This document shows positions 1 through 6,334 of a stretch of DNA of 34,861 nucleotides, one piece after another. The notes under the pieces are model-generated. The model saw nothing but the letters and a program-made list of their open reading frames with translations. It did not search any database and was not told the origin of the DNA. Both the position numbers and the translations under genes were made by a program. Positions within the stretch are counted from its first letter, which is position 1, and the number at the start of each line of letters is the position of its first letter. Source of the stretch: Fibrobacter sp. Lineage in GTDB: Bacteria; Fibrobacterota; Fibrobacteria; Fibrobacterales; Fibrobacteraceae. Location: assembly GCA_017642335.1 (NCBI GenBank), contig JAGCPF010000017.1, forward strand, positions 1 through 34,861. Direction: 5' to 3'.

Positions 1-240
1 CTCAAGTCGGCCCCGTACAAGTTGGCCGCGCTCAAGTCGGCCCCGTACAAGTTGGCCGCGCTCAAGTTGGCCCCGCGCAAGTCGGCCCCGTACAAGTTGG
101 CCCCGCGCAAGTTGGCCCCGCGCAAGTTGGCCTCGTACAAGTTGGCCCCGCGCAAGTCGGCCCCGTACAAGTTGGCCGCGCTCAAGTCGGCCCCGTACAA
201 GTTGGCCCCGCGCAAGTCGGCCCCGCGCAAGTCGGCCTTC
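1..240. repeat. 15-bp tandem repeat tract encoding pentapeptides
   Basis: About 16 near-identical 15-bp units, such as CAAGTCGGCCCCGTA and CAAGTTGGCCGCGCT, follow each other without interruption. Variation is confined to a few positions (tcgg/ttgg, ccccgta/ccgcgct/ccccgcg). The DNA homogeneity exceeds what the protein fold requires and suggests slippage or recombinational homogenisation. The same tract continues at 34670-34861. Confidence 0.9.
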
Positions 241-320
241 ATATCTTCCCAACCTTCGCAGTCCTCTTTGAGCCAGTGCTGGTGCTGTTCAACGATTTTG
301 TCAAGTTCTTCCTGTGTCAT
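1..320 (-). CDS. Pentapeptide-repeat protein, N-terminal part (runs off the window edge)
   Basis: Pentapeptide-repeat proteins fold as right-handed quadrilateral beta-helices; some mimic DNA or bind gyrase, but the role here is unknown. The ATG at 320 starts a protein with a short charged alpha-helical leader ([20 protein letters not shown]), followed by about 16 units of the A(N/D)LxG/A type ([15 protein letters not shown]) down to base 1. The start at 320 is preferred over the in-frame ATG at 329: AGGAG lies about 10 nt upstream of 320 but only 1-2 nt from 329, and the upstream gene stops in a TAATG overlap at 320. The frame stays open to the edge and matches the frame at the other end of the window (34861-34346), so this is probably one gene of about 254 codons split by the linearisation point. 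The exact repeat number cannot be trusted. Confidence 0.85.
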   Translation of the reverse strand, partial: MTQEELDKIVEQHQHWLKEDCEGWEDMKADLRGADLRGANLYGADLSAANLYGADLRGANLYEANLRGANLRGANLYGADLRGANLSAANLYGADLSAANLYGADL

Positions 321-466
321 TATACCCATTCTCCTTTCGGTGTTTCTCGGTCGTAGTCGAATTTTGGTTTCCCTTCCTGGGCCCTCTTGGCGTTCTCGAT
401 TTTTCTGTAAGCCTGGCGGACGCCTATACCGCTGTCAATCAGTTTCTGTACTTCCGTGTTGATCAT
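320..466 (-). CDS. Small unknown phage protein (48 aa)
   Basis: A short [23 protein letters not shown]..., ending ...PKGEWV. GGAGG sits 4-5 nt upstream of the ATG at 466, a strong ribosome binding site. The start overlaps the stop of the upstream ASCH-type gene (ATGA), and its own stop overlaps the pentapeptide-protein start (TAATG), so the three genes look translationally coupled. The N-terminal half is predicted helical and could be a small DNA-binding or regulatory helix. No family is recognised. Confidence 0.65.
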   Translation of the reverse strand: MINTEVQKLIDSGIGVRQAYRKIENAKRAQEGKPKFDYDRETPKGEWV

Positions 467-861
467 TTTTCCTCCACGTACTGCCAACTCTGGGGAGGGC
501 GTACAAGTCTGAAAGATGCAAGTGTTTTCGGAGTGTCGAACTTTTCCCTGTAGCGCATGGTCCAGCCGAATATGCGTTCGGATTTTCCCTGGTATTTACG
601 GAGGTCATCTTCCGTGACGCAGCCGTTCCTGATCATTATCTGTTCAAGCCATCCAGGTTTTTCGTTCATGTCAACCATAACAGGATTGTCAAGGACGAAA
701 TAACCTGTGACGAGGCTTACCGGGGATGTCTCGTAAAGGTAGACCGTCATTCCCCAGAAGAGTTCGTTGGGAATATTTTTCCTCCATTCGACGGTTTTCT
801 CGCCGCTGTAAATCTTCTTGGCCCACTTCGGGTGAATGCTTAAAAGAATCGCCTTACTCAT
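463..861 (-). CDS. ASCH-domain-like protein (132 aa)
   Basis: The N-terminus MSKAILLSIHPKWAKKIYSG, followed by EKTVEWRK, matches the opening of ASCH/PUA-like small-domain proteins, where 'hPkya.kI..GeKtvEfRk' forms the first strand and helix of the nucleotide or RNA-binding barrel. Family members bind RNA or modified nucleosides; the substrate here is unknown. The start at 861 is chosen over upstream in-frame ATGs because GGAGG lies 9 nt before it and the conserved motif begins there. The start overlaps the end of the upstream Cys-rich gene by 8 nt. The C-terminal part (ERIFGWTMRYREKFD...) resembles the last ASCH beta-strands. It lies in the early operon; a role in RNA or modified-base handling is inferred only from the fold. 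Confidence 0.7.
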   Translation of the reverse strand: MSKAILLSIHPKWAKKIYSGEKTVEWRKNIPNELFWGMTVYLYETSPVSLVTGYFVLDNPVMVDMNEKPGWLEQIMIRNGCVTEDDLRKYQGKSERIFGWTMRYREKFDTPKTLASFRLVRPPQSWQYVEEK

Positions 862-1078
862 TACAAGCGTCCTCCGTTTCTTCAAGCGCCCATTCCATGA
901 ATGCCTCACCACAGTCAGTCCAGAAGTCATGACCACATTTACCATTGGCAGGACAATTACTGCAATTGTCGGCAATCCCGACTACATGGCGACATTCATC
1001 TTCGTCTATGTTCTCGCCTTTATCAATAATCAAATCTTCCGGCTTGAGGTTCTGCTTCCATTTCTCGAAATTCGTCAT
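854..1078 (-). CDS. Small Cys-rich (zinc-binding-like) phage protein, 74 aa
   Basis: The protein begins MTNFEKWKQNLKPEDL and carries cysteines in a CRHVVG...CSNCPANGKCG...CGEAFMEWA arrangement, consistent with a small metal-binding knuckle. Similar short proteins (MTNFEKWK... CxxCPA...C ... W) are common in phages of anaerobic gut bacteria and have no known function. GGAGG is 4 nt upstream of the ATG, which overlaps the stop of the PcfJ-like gene (ATGA). High Cys and acidic content suggest a soluble cytoplasmic protein. Confidence 0.7.
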   Translation of the reverse strand: MTNFEKWKQNLKPEDLIIDKGENIDEDECRHVVGIADNCSNCPANGKCGHDFWTDCGEAFMEWALEETEDACNE

Positions 1079-2301
1079 GCGGCCTCCTTCACCTTCCGGA
1101 TTCTAGGCTTGAAAGTCCTGATCCACTTGTTGAGGGCGTCTTCGGCGTCCTTGCCCGGCTTCATGTTGGCTCCGCGTTCGTCGGCGTAGAACTGTACCAG
1201 CTCTCCGTATCTGTCAAGTTCGGCGGTGGCCATCGGACGACCGTCAAGGACGAGGAACACCAGCAGGCATTTCCGGTCGATGACCTTGCCGATGTAGTCG
1301 GCCGTTACCAGGCACTGGTGGAGTACGCTCGCCTGGAGCGAAATTTCTTCAACCGATTCGGGAACGAACACCCTGATGGGGCCGTCCTCAACCGTCTTGC
1401 CGATGAACTTTTTCACGGCCGCGGTGTATTTTTCCTGGCGCTTCTTGAGCGTGGCCGCCTTGATGTTGGCCGCCTCGCGCATCACCTTGTCGTGGGCCTC
1501 GCGGAGGTCGGAGGGGTACTTCCAGTAGTCTTGTTTTTTGTCATGACCGTTCGAGGCCACCATTTCGATGTAGTCCTCGTACACGCCGTACAGGGCTTCC
1601 AGCGAGTAGTCCTCCTTGAACACGGTGCCCTTGCGCAGCTGTGCGTGCAGGTACTTCAGCAGGTCCGCGCCGATGTGGTAGCGCTTGGTCATGTAATAGT
1701 CGTCCTGCGACATTCCGGATTTCATGATCGTTAAGATTTCTCCGAATCCGGGGTCCCTGATTTCGGGGTGCTGCTTCAGGTACTGCATGATTTCGCACTG
1801 CTTGCGGTAACTGGCCACGGCGAACGATTCCGAGAGGCACAGCCTGAAGTATTCACCGTTGTAGAGGCGTTCGCATTCGGGCCAGCGGACCCATGCGCGG
1901 ATGTACTCGATGACCTCGGCCACCTGCACGCCGGGGCGTTTAGCGAGAATCTTGTCCAGCATCCAGCGGAATCCCGGATGCCGGTCTACGATCTGGGCGT
2001 ATTCCGTGGCGCCGAGGTTCGTGAATACCATGTAGGAGTTGACGTGCGGCTCGCGGAGCGCCTTGCAGTCTATCCACGGCTTTCCCCAGCTGTCCGGTTT
2101 CGTGTCGTAGAGGAAGTAGCCGCCCATTGAAGAGACGGCGAGATTCCGGACTTCCTCGCGGCCGTCGTCGTATTGACGGTACACGTCCATGTTGCCGGCC
2201 TTGATTCCCGAGCGCTTGTTGCCGCTCCAGGAGGCGTTCACGATTCGGACGACGTTGTGACCGATTCGACCGATACGGTCTTCTAAAATGGCGCGGATCA
2301 T
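1075..2301 (-). CDS. PcfJ-like protein (408 aa)
   Basis: The C-terminal third (roughly residues 305-395) carries the PcfJ pattern: VPESVEEISLQASVLHQCL (the 'LhhCv' core), then CLLVFLVLDGRPMATAELD and a strand/helix end with ADERGANMKPG. PcfJ-like proteins were first named on conjugative plasmid pCF10 and are frequent in phages and integrative elements, usually beside PcfK; their biochemical role is not established. The N-terminal 250 residues are helix-rich and unassigned. The start at 2301 overlaps the stop of the PcfK-like gene (ATGA), so both are co-translated. Family assignment is by motif recall. Confidence 0.72.
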   Translation of the reverse strand: MIRAILEDRIGRIGHNVVRIVNASWSGNKRSGIKAGNMDVYRQYDDGREEVRNLAVSSMGGYFLYDTKPDSWGKPWIDCKALREPHVNSYMVFTNLGATEYAQIVDRHPGFRWMLDKILAKRPGVQVAEVIEYIRAWVRWPECERLYNGEYFRLCLSESFAVASYRKQCEIMQYLKQHPEIRDPGFGEILTIMKSGMSQDDYYMTKRYHIGADLLKYLHAQLRKGTVFKEDYSLEALYGVYEDYIEMVASNGHDKKQDYWKYPSDLREAHDKVMREAANIKAATLKKRQEKYTAAVKKFIGKTVEDGPIRVFVPESVEEISLQASVLHQCLVTADYIGKVIDRKCLLVFLVLDGRPMATAELDRYGELVQFYADERGANMKPGKDAEDALNKWIRTFKPRIRKVKEAA

Positions 2302-2954
2302 ACGGCCTCCGCGAACATGTCGATGGGCTGCGCCATGCCGATGCCTAATTCCTTGTTTTTCTCGGCGATCTGGGCGCGAATCTTGTCGTTAATCTTCTTT
2401 TCTTCGGCCTTTTTCAGGGCTTCGGCCTCTCGGGCGGCTTCGGCCTGCATCTTCTCGAGCTCGACCTTCTTGGCTTCTTCATCGGCCTTGCACGTCTTTT
2501 CCGGTTCGGCCGGCTTGCAGCCGTGCTTTTCCTTGAGCTTCTCGATGCGCTGATTTTCCTTGTCGAGCGATTCCTTCTCTACCTGCGAAGCGGTCTTCTT
2601 CACCGGCTTCTTGGCCTTCTTCTCGGAGCGGATCTTGTCGAGCTTTTCCTTGTCGGCCTTGCGCTTGGCTTCCTTCGCGGCCTTGGCCTCGTCCTCCTTC
2701 GCCCAGATTTCGTCGTTGAAGTAGTCGCGGCAGATACGGTAGCAGGTGTCGTCGTCCACTTCGCCGTTTTTCCCGTTCAGGATTTCCCTGGCGCATTCGG
2801 TGAGGTATTCCATGCAGTCTTCGAGGCGGTCCTCGTGTCCGGCGAACTTGTCGCAGGTCGCCCTGAGGTTCGCCTCGATCTTCGCCTTCATGGAGTCCGG
2901 CGAGGCGGCCGCCATGGCCTTGTAGGCTTCGAGTTGTTCGTTGGTGGGTTTCAT
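2298..2954 (-). CDS. PcfK-like protein with long charged coiled coil (218 aa)
   Basis: Residues about 60-90 (ECAREILNGKNG, then DDDTCYRICRDYFNDEIW) resemble the PcfK core, in which a helix is followed by 'vf.l..hYf.de'. From about residue 85 to 200 the protein is a long Lys/Glu/Ala coiled-coil segment, as in other PcfK-like proteins. It sits directly upstream of, and overlaps, the PcfJ-like gene, the usual pairing. GGAGA lies 7-8 nt before the ATG at 2954. A non-coding region of about 355 bp precedes it, so this may be the first gene of its transcript or follow the upstream tRNA. Function unknown. Confidence 0.65.
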   Translation of the reverse strand: MKPTNEQLEAYKAMAAASPDSMKAKIEANLRATCDKFAGHEDRLEDCMEYLTECAREILNGKNGEVDDDTCYRICRDYFNDEIWAKEDEAKAAKEAKRKADKEKLDKIRSEKKAKKPVKKTASQVEKESLDKENQRIEKLKEKHGCKPAEPEKTCKADEEAKKVELEKMQAEAAREAEALKKAEEKKINDKIRAQIAEKNKELGIGMAQPIDMFAEAV

Positions 2955-3310
2955 TTTTGTTTCTCCAGGATTAAAATCTGTCCGGTAGGCGCGACCACTT
3001 CTTTGCCGGCATGGCTAATCCATCGTTTTTATGCCGCTGAAGAGGCTCGGCGGTAGAGTATGGAGTACCTATGAGCCGCCAGCCTACCGGATGCTGCCGA
3101 ATCGTTTGGTCATCGACAGCGGTTTTCAAAAGTTTTGCACTCCGGCGGCGGTTTTGTGTAATTTATTGCAACGACCAGACCTTAGAAGAAAGTTTGAAAG
3201 TTTGTTTGTTCGTTGTTTGTTCATGCCGCCATCGTGCAAAATTGTGCCCTCCGGGTGCGGAATACAGGGGTGTTGTTTACGGTAAAATGTGTACACCCAT
3301 CGGGCCTTAG
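2955..3310. other. Non-coding leader between tRNA and PcfK-like gene
   Basis: No convincing gene is seen on either strand. It holds a 10-bp inverted repeat (tccggtaggc at 2981-2990, gcctaccgga at 3082-3091), a GC hairpin (GGCGG...CCGCC around 3048-3081), and, read on the minus strand, a purine-rich AACAAAC stretch around 3190-3220. It may be an untranslated leader or regulatory region for the PcfK/PcfJ genes. I could not identify a clear promoter. Confidence 0.4.
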
Positions 3311-3383
3311 TGCTCGCCCCCGGATTCGAACCGGGAACCTGCGGGTTATGAGTCCGTAGCTCTGACCGTTGAGCTAGGCGAGC
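3311..3383 (-). tRNA. tRNA with CAU anticodon (Met, or Ile2 if modified)
   Basis: The minus strand folds as a cloverleaf: acceptor GCTCGCC/GGCGAGC (7 perfect pairs), D stem GCTC/GAGC, anticodon loop CTCATAA (anticodon CAU), variable loop AGGTT, T arm CCCGG-TTCGAAT-CCGGG. Discriminator base is A, and CCA is not encoded, so the host must add it. The anticodon stem (ACGGA against CCCGC) has A-C mismatches at both the first and last pair, leaving three strong pairs. A CAU tRNA is Met elongator, or Ile2 if the first base becomes lysidine; sequence alone does not decide. Phage tRNAs usually compensate for codon use or for host tRNA cleavage. Confidence 0.88.
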
Positions 3384-3399
3384 TGTGTTTCAAATGTTG

Positions 3400-3437
3400 C
3401 CCCCGCGGCCCGAAACAAAAAAACACGACCGCGGGGG
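3400..3437. promoter_or_regulatory. Perfect 9-bp GC inverted repeat with A/T-rich loop
   Basis: cccccgcgg (3400-3408) and ccgcggggg (3429-3437) are perfect complements around a 20-nt loop with a run of A (T on the minus strand). It sits between the ssb stop and the tRNA. The T-tract lies in the loop rather than after the stem, so it is not a classical terminator. It could be an RNA processing site for the tRNA precursor, an attenuator or a protein-binding site. Confidence 0.5.
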
Positions 3438-3459
3438 TGCCGGAGATACGGCAATATCC

Positions 3460-3924
3460 CTAGAAGGGCAGGTCGTCGTCACCGTCGGGCGGCTGCCAGT
3501 TCATTTCACTGGCGGGCGCCTGCTGCCGGGAGGCTCCCTGCGAGTAGTCATGCGGAGCGGACTGCGGCACGTACTGGCCCTGCTGCTGACGGGGGCCGAT
3601 CAGCTGGAATGTGAACGCCACCACCTCGGTGGAGTAGCGTTTCTGACCTGTGGTCTGGTCGGTCCAGGTGCTGTAGGTGAGCTCGCCCTCGACGAGCATC
3701 TGCGTGCCCTTCATGACGCCGAGCTGCTGGAGGGTGTCTGCGGAGCGGCCGAGCACCTTGACCGTGTGCCACTGCGTCTGCTCCTTCTGCTCCCCGTTCT
3801 GGTCGCGGTAGCGCTTGGATGTGGCCAGCGAGAACGTGGCACACTTGCTCCCGCTCTGGAAGGTGCGGATTTCCGGGTCCTTGCCGAGGTTGCCCATGAG
3901 AAAGACTTTGTTGAGGTATGCCAT
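3460..3924 (-). CDS. ssb: Single-stranded DNA-binding protein SSB (154 aa)
   Basis: SSB coats single-stranded DNA during phage replication and recombination. The N-terminal OB fold (about residues 1-110) opens with MAYLNKVFLMGNLGKDPEIR and contains WHTVKVLGR and VEGELTYSTW, as in bacterial SSB. A Gln/Pro-rich linker leads to the acidic tip DGDDDLPF, the partner-docking tail that recruits replication and repair proteins. The start at 3924 fixes the length at 154 aa; an in-frame upstream extension to 4071 would only translate the neighbouring gene in another frame. It overlaps the preceding 64-aa gene by 1 nt and belongs to the recombination cluster with Bet. Confidence 0.96.
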   Translation of the reverse strand: MAYLNKVFLMGNLGKDPEIRTFQSGSKCATFSLATSKRYRDQNGEQKEQTQWHTVKVLGRSADTLQQLGVMKGTQMLVEGELTYSTWTDQTTGQKRYSTEVVAFTFQLIGPRQQQGQYVPQSAPHDYSQGASRQQAPASEMNWQPPDGDDDLPF

Positions 3925-4118
3925 TAGATTTCCTTGAGTTGAAGTTTCTGTTGCCGTTTCCTGTCGGCCTTTGTCGGTACTATGTGCGGGCGGTGTCCCT
4001 CGTACCCGTGCCTCGCCGCCCACTGCTCCAGCGCATAGACCAGGCGGTAGGCGTGTGAGTCTCGACCGCACGCGTGGCCCACTAACGACGAGGTTGGATA
4101 CTTGAGAGCGCGCGTCAT
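3924..4118 (-). CDS. Small unknown protein (64 aa)
   Basis: MTRALKYPTSSLVGHACGRD... is basic and Arg/His-rich, ending KADRKRQQKLQLKEI. The start overlaps the stop of the 168-aa gene (ATGA), and the stop overlaps the ssb start (TAATG), which supports it as a real gene within the cluster. The high positive charge would fit nucleic-acid contact. No domain is recognised. Confidence 0.6.
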   Translation of the reverse strand: MTRALKYPTSSLVGHACGRDSHAYRLVYALEQWAARHGYEGHRPHIVPTKADRKRQQKLQLKEI

Positions 4119-4621
4119 TTGATGGAGAGCGTCCTTTCCTTCGGCTTGATTACGATGCCGTCGTGGAAAAGCTCGAGCATCTTGTCTGTGGTGATGCCTG
4201 CCGCCTTCTGCATGGCGGTCACGGTCACGGCGTCGAAGAGCTGCTCCTTGGTGGTGAGGCCAGAGTCAATGAGGCTCTGCGCAATAACGCGCGCCTGGCC
4301 TTCCTCGAAGGCGTAGGTGTAGGACTGCTTGGACCACTTGACGTTGGAGGGGAGGTCTTCCTCTGTGCCGACGTTGTAGGTGTGCTTGAGCGCCTCCTTG
4401 ATGCTGGCGGCGGTCTTTTCCATCCACTTGCCGATCTCGGCGAGTTCGCGGAAACCTTCGGTCTTGAGGTTGCGGCGCACGACGAAGTCGGCGGCGGTTT
4501 CCTCGTCCATCTCGATCCCGGCGTTGGCGAGTGCGAACCTGTAGGCGTCCATCGCCTTTTCGGACGGGACGAGGTTCTTCATGTCTTCGGGGGTAACGAT
4601 CATCACTTCTTTTGTAGCCAT
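4115..4621 (-). CDS. Unknown protein of the recombination cluster (168 aa)
   Basis: A mostly helical soluble protein (MATKEVMIVTPEDMKNLVPS...). A segment KWMEKTAASIKEALKHTYNV precedes a more conserved-looking C-terminal half with WSKQSYTYAFEEGQARVIAQ and a final beta-like KPKERTLSIK. It lies between a small gene after Bet and ssb, the position where phages often carry an exonuclease or a recombinase partner. I see no nuclease motif (no PD-(D/E)xK), so exonuclease is not claimed. GGA about 8 nt before the ATG serves as a weak ribosome binding site. Confidence 0.6.
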   Translation of the reverse strand: MATKEVMIVTPEDMKNLVPSEKAMDAYRFALANAGIEMDEETAADFVVRRNLKTEGFRELAEIGKWMEKTAASIKEALKHTYNVGTEEDLPSNVKWSKQSYTYAFEEGQARVIAQSLIDSGLTTKEQLFDAVTVTAMQKAAGITTDKMLELFHDGIVIKPKERTLSIK

Positions 4622-4623
4622 GG

Positions 4624-4785
4624 TTAAATCCTTTGAGTGTTGAGAATGAGGTTAGATACGATTTCGACGGGGGTGAGGATGGAGCCTTTCTCGCGGGCCT
4701 CGATTATTTTTTTTTGCACGAGGAAGTAGGCCGCGTCGTTTACGCGGATGTTGTGGAGCCTTCCGAGTTGCGGGATCTTAGCCAT
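4624..4785 (-). CDS. Small unknown protein (53 aa)
   Basis: MAKIPQLGRLHNIRVNDAAY..., ending SNLILNTQRI. The ATG at 4785 is chosen over one 7 codons upstream because GGAGG lies 6 nt before it. It overlaps the last codons of bet by 8 nt. The composition (helix, short acidic patch, LTPVEIVSNLIL) suggests a small compact helical protein, possibly DNA-binding. No family recognised. Confidence 0.55.
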   Translation of the reverse strand: MAKIPQLGRLHNIRVNDAAYFLVQKKIIEAREKGSILTPVEIVSNLILNTQRI

Positions 4786-5668
4786 TTTCGGCCTCCTTTT
4801 CGGCAAAATCGATGGTCGCCTTGATGTCGGTGTAGAGTTTATGCCTGTCCTTGCTGCCCTTGATCTCGGCGAGGTCGGGCACGTTGTGCTGCTTCATGTA
4901 GTTGTCGAAGATTTCCGGGTTGCGCTCGCGAAGCTCGTCGCACATGGCGAGCCAGTTGGCGTCCTTCTCGTCCTGAGTCTTCGCGGCCGTCTTCGGCTGT
5001 TCCTTGGGCGGTTCGGGCTGTTCGTCCACGGTTACTTCTACGTGGCCTTGAGCATTGAGCTTGTCGGCTCCGGTCATATTGTCGGGAAGCTCGTCGTTCG
5101 TGTACGGCATGCCGCCAAAGTCGAACGGGAACGCCTTGCGGAACGCGCTGACGATGGCGACCTTCTTGAGCATGGTGCGCGGCTTGCTCTGCCACATGGA
5201 ATTGCCTTGGTCGTATTCGTCGAAGAACACTTCCTCGCGGGTGGGGTGGGCGCGGTCCTTGCGGTAGACGGTGCAGACGCAACTCACGGTTCCATCAGGC
5301 ACGAGCGCGTCAACCTGCCACGGGCCGTTTTTTCCCTGCTTGGTAATCTTGCCGCGCTTGAATCCGCCTTTGAATTCGATGTCGAAGCCGTCATAGTTGG
5401 GGTTGAGTTCGGCGCGCTTGATGTAGGTCTCGTAACCGGTCACGATAGACATGTCGGTGGAGCCGTCCTTGTTCTTGTAGGTCACGGCGTAGACCTCGCG
5501 CTTCCACGGGTTGAGGCCGAAAGTTCCGGCGACTGCGAGGAACTGCTTGGTCTGCTGTTCCGTGAGTCCCTTGTTCATGGTCTTGAGGTAGTCGAGCAGG
5601 AGCTCCTGCGTTACGCGGGTTTCTTCGGTGACGGTTGCCACGGCGGTGTTGCTGTTCTGTTGTTCCAT
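4778..5668 (-). CDS. bet: Phage recombination protein Bet (RecT/Redbeta superfamily), 296 aa
   Basis: Single-strand annealing recombinase used for phage recombination and end repair. Diagnostic Bet-family blocks: LNPWKREVYAVTYKN (residues 52-66), VTGYETYIKRAELNPNYDGF (76-95), VCTVYRKDRAHP (131-142) and MWQSKPRTMLKKVAIVSAFR (158-177), ending KAFPFDFGG. The C-terminal tail (after about 200) is charged and variable, with a helical segment (WLAMCDELRERNPEIF) that may contact SSB or a nuclease partner. ssb is three genes downstream, but no lambda-type exonuclease is recognisable, so the annealase may work alone or with an unidentified nuclease. Confidence 0.93.
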   Translation of the reverse strand: MEQQNSNTAVATVTEETRVTQELLLDYLKTMNKGLTEQQTKQFLAVAGTFGLNPWKREVYAVTYKNKDGSTDMSIVTGYETYIKRAELNPNYDGFDIEFKGGFKRGKITKQGKNGPWQVDALVPDGTVSCVCTVYRKDRAHPTREEVFFDEYDQGNSMWQSKPRTMLKKVAIVSAFRKAFPFDFGGMPYTNDELPDNMTGADKLNAQGHVEVTVDEQPEPPKEQPKTAAKTQDEKDANWLAMCDELRERNPEIFDNYMKQHNVPDLAEIKGSKDRHKLYTDIKATIDFAEKEAENG

Positions 5669-5701
5669 TTTTGTTTCTCCGATTAGTGTTGATAAGTTGT
5701 G

Positions 5702-5863
5702 TCAGTTGTTGACAAGTTCCCTGTTCACCTTGCGCAGCCCAGCGAAGTTGCCGTGCTCGCAGCTGTAGCAGACGAAGTAGCGGTTGACCAGCCTGCAGTA
5801 CTTGTGCAGCCCGCATACCGTGCACGTGGCGTACTCGTTGTACTCGGGATGCGGTCGGCTCAT
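5702..5863 (-). CDS. Small zinc-ribbon-like protein (53 aa)
   Basis: MSRPHPEYNEYATCTVCGLH continues to a second CYSC pair: a CxxC...C...CxxC zinc-ribbon arrangement (C14, C17, C23, C32, C35). GAGGTG lies about 8 nt before the ATG at 5863, which overlaps the previous stop (TAATG). Such tiny ribbons in phage early operons often modulate host RNA polymerase or bind nucleic acid; that role is inferred only from the fold. Confidence 0.65.
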   Translation of the reverse strand: MSRPHPEYNEYATCTVCGLHKYCRLVNRYFVCYSCEHGNFAGLRKVNRELVNN

Positions 5864-6063
5864 TACAGACCCACCTCGATGTAGCCGAGGATCAGGAAGG
5901 CCACAAGCGTCCCGACGACGATGCCGAACGGGGCCAGGTTCTCGATGATGGCGCGGCGTGCGCGGCGCTTGAGCCAGTACGCGGGATCCTTGTATTCGTT
6001 GAACTCGATGTTGTCGTGGATGCCGTCGGGTGCGGCGTTGCGTGTGAATTCGTTCTGTGCCAT
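5863..6063 (-). CDS. Small single-pass membrane protein (66 aa)
   Basis: A polar N-terminal half (MAQNEFTRNAAPDGIHDNIE) and a basic patch KRRARRAIIE precede one C-terminal hydrophobic span of about 20 residues (FGIVVGTLVAFLILGYIEVGL). The positive patch before the span suggests the N-terminus stays in the cytoplasm. AAGGAGG lies 7 nt upstream of the ATG. It sits in the early operon rather than the lysis region, so a role in host takeover or exclusion is more likely than a holin. Family unknown. Confidence 0.65.
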   Translation of the reverse strand: MAQNEFTRNAAPDGIHDNIEFNEYKDPAYWLKRRARRAIIENLAPFGIVVGTLVAFLILGYIEVGL

Positions 6064-6064
6064 T

Positions 6065-6334
6065 CTAGGCCTCCTTCTTGAAATGCTCGTTGAAATACTT
6101 GCGCATGGGGTGCGCGGGGTTGTTCGGGTTGTAGCCCCACCAGCTTCCGCAGCACTGTACGATCAGCGGTTCGTGCTGCGCGGCGGTGGAGTCGTGGAGC
6201 TGCGGGCTCACCCAGGAGCCGTCCTTGTTGCGTGCGTAGGAGCGGATGAAGTCCGAGTAACGCCCGATGGCCACGAAGTAGAGCTTGATGGTCTCGCGGA
6301 TGTTGATGGCGCGTTTCAGTTCTTCGAAGGTCAT
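6065..6334 (-). CDS. Unknown protein (89 aa)
   Basis: MTFEELKRAINIRETIKLYF..., with a C-terminal CCGSWWGYNPNNPAHPMRKY stretch rich in aromatic residues and Pro. No motif is recognised. The start overlaps the stop of the upstream 50-aa membrane protein (ATGA), marking it as part of the same translated chain. Soluble and compact by composition. Confidence 0.6.
   Translation of the reverse strand: MTFEELKRAINIRETIKLYFVAIGRYSDFIRSYARNKDGSWVSPQLHDSTAAQHEPLIVQCCGSWWGYNPNNPAHPMRKYFNEHFKKEA

Noticed and set aside
22..462. Plus-strand ORF with Lys/Ala/Pro repeats
   Set aside because: It is the antisense reading of the pentapeptide repeats; the minus frame has a proper start, ribosome site and domain.
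3031..3310. Two plus-strand ORFs in the leader before the tRNA
   Set aside because: No ribosome site, odd composition, and no family; the region is better read as non-coding.
3400..3437. Rho-independent terminator of ssb
   Set aside because: The T-tract lies in the loop, not after the stem.
4748..5686. 312-aa plus-strand ORF opposite bet
   Set aside because: Val/Leu/His-rich shadow of the Bet gene, which has clear family motifs.
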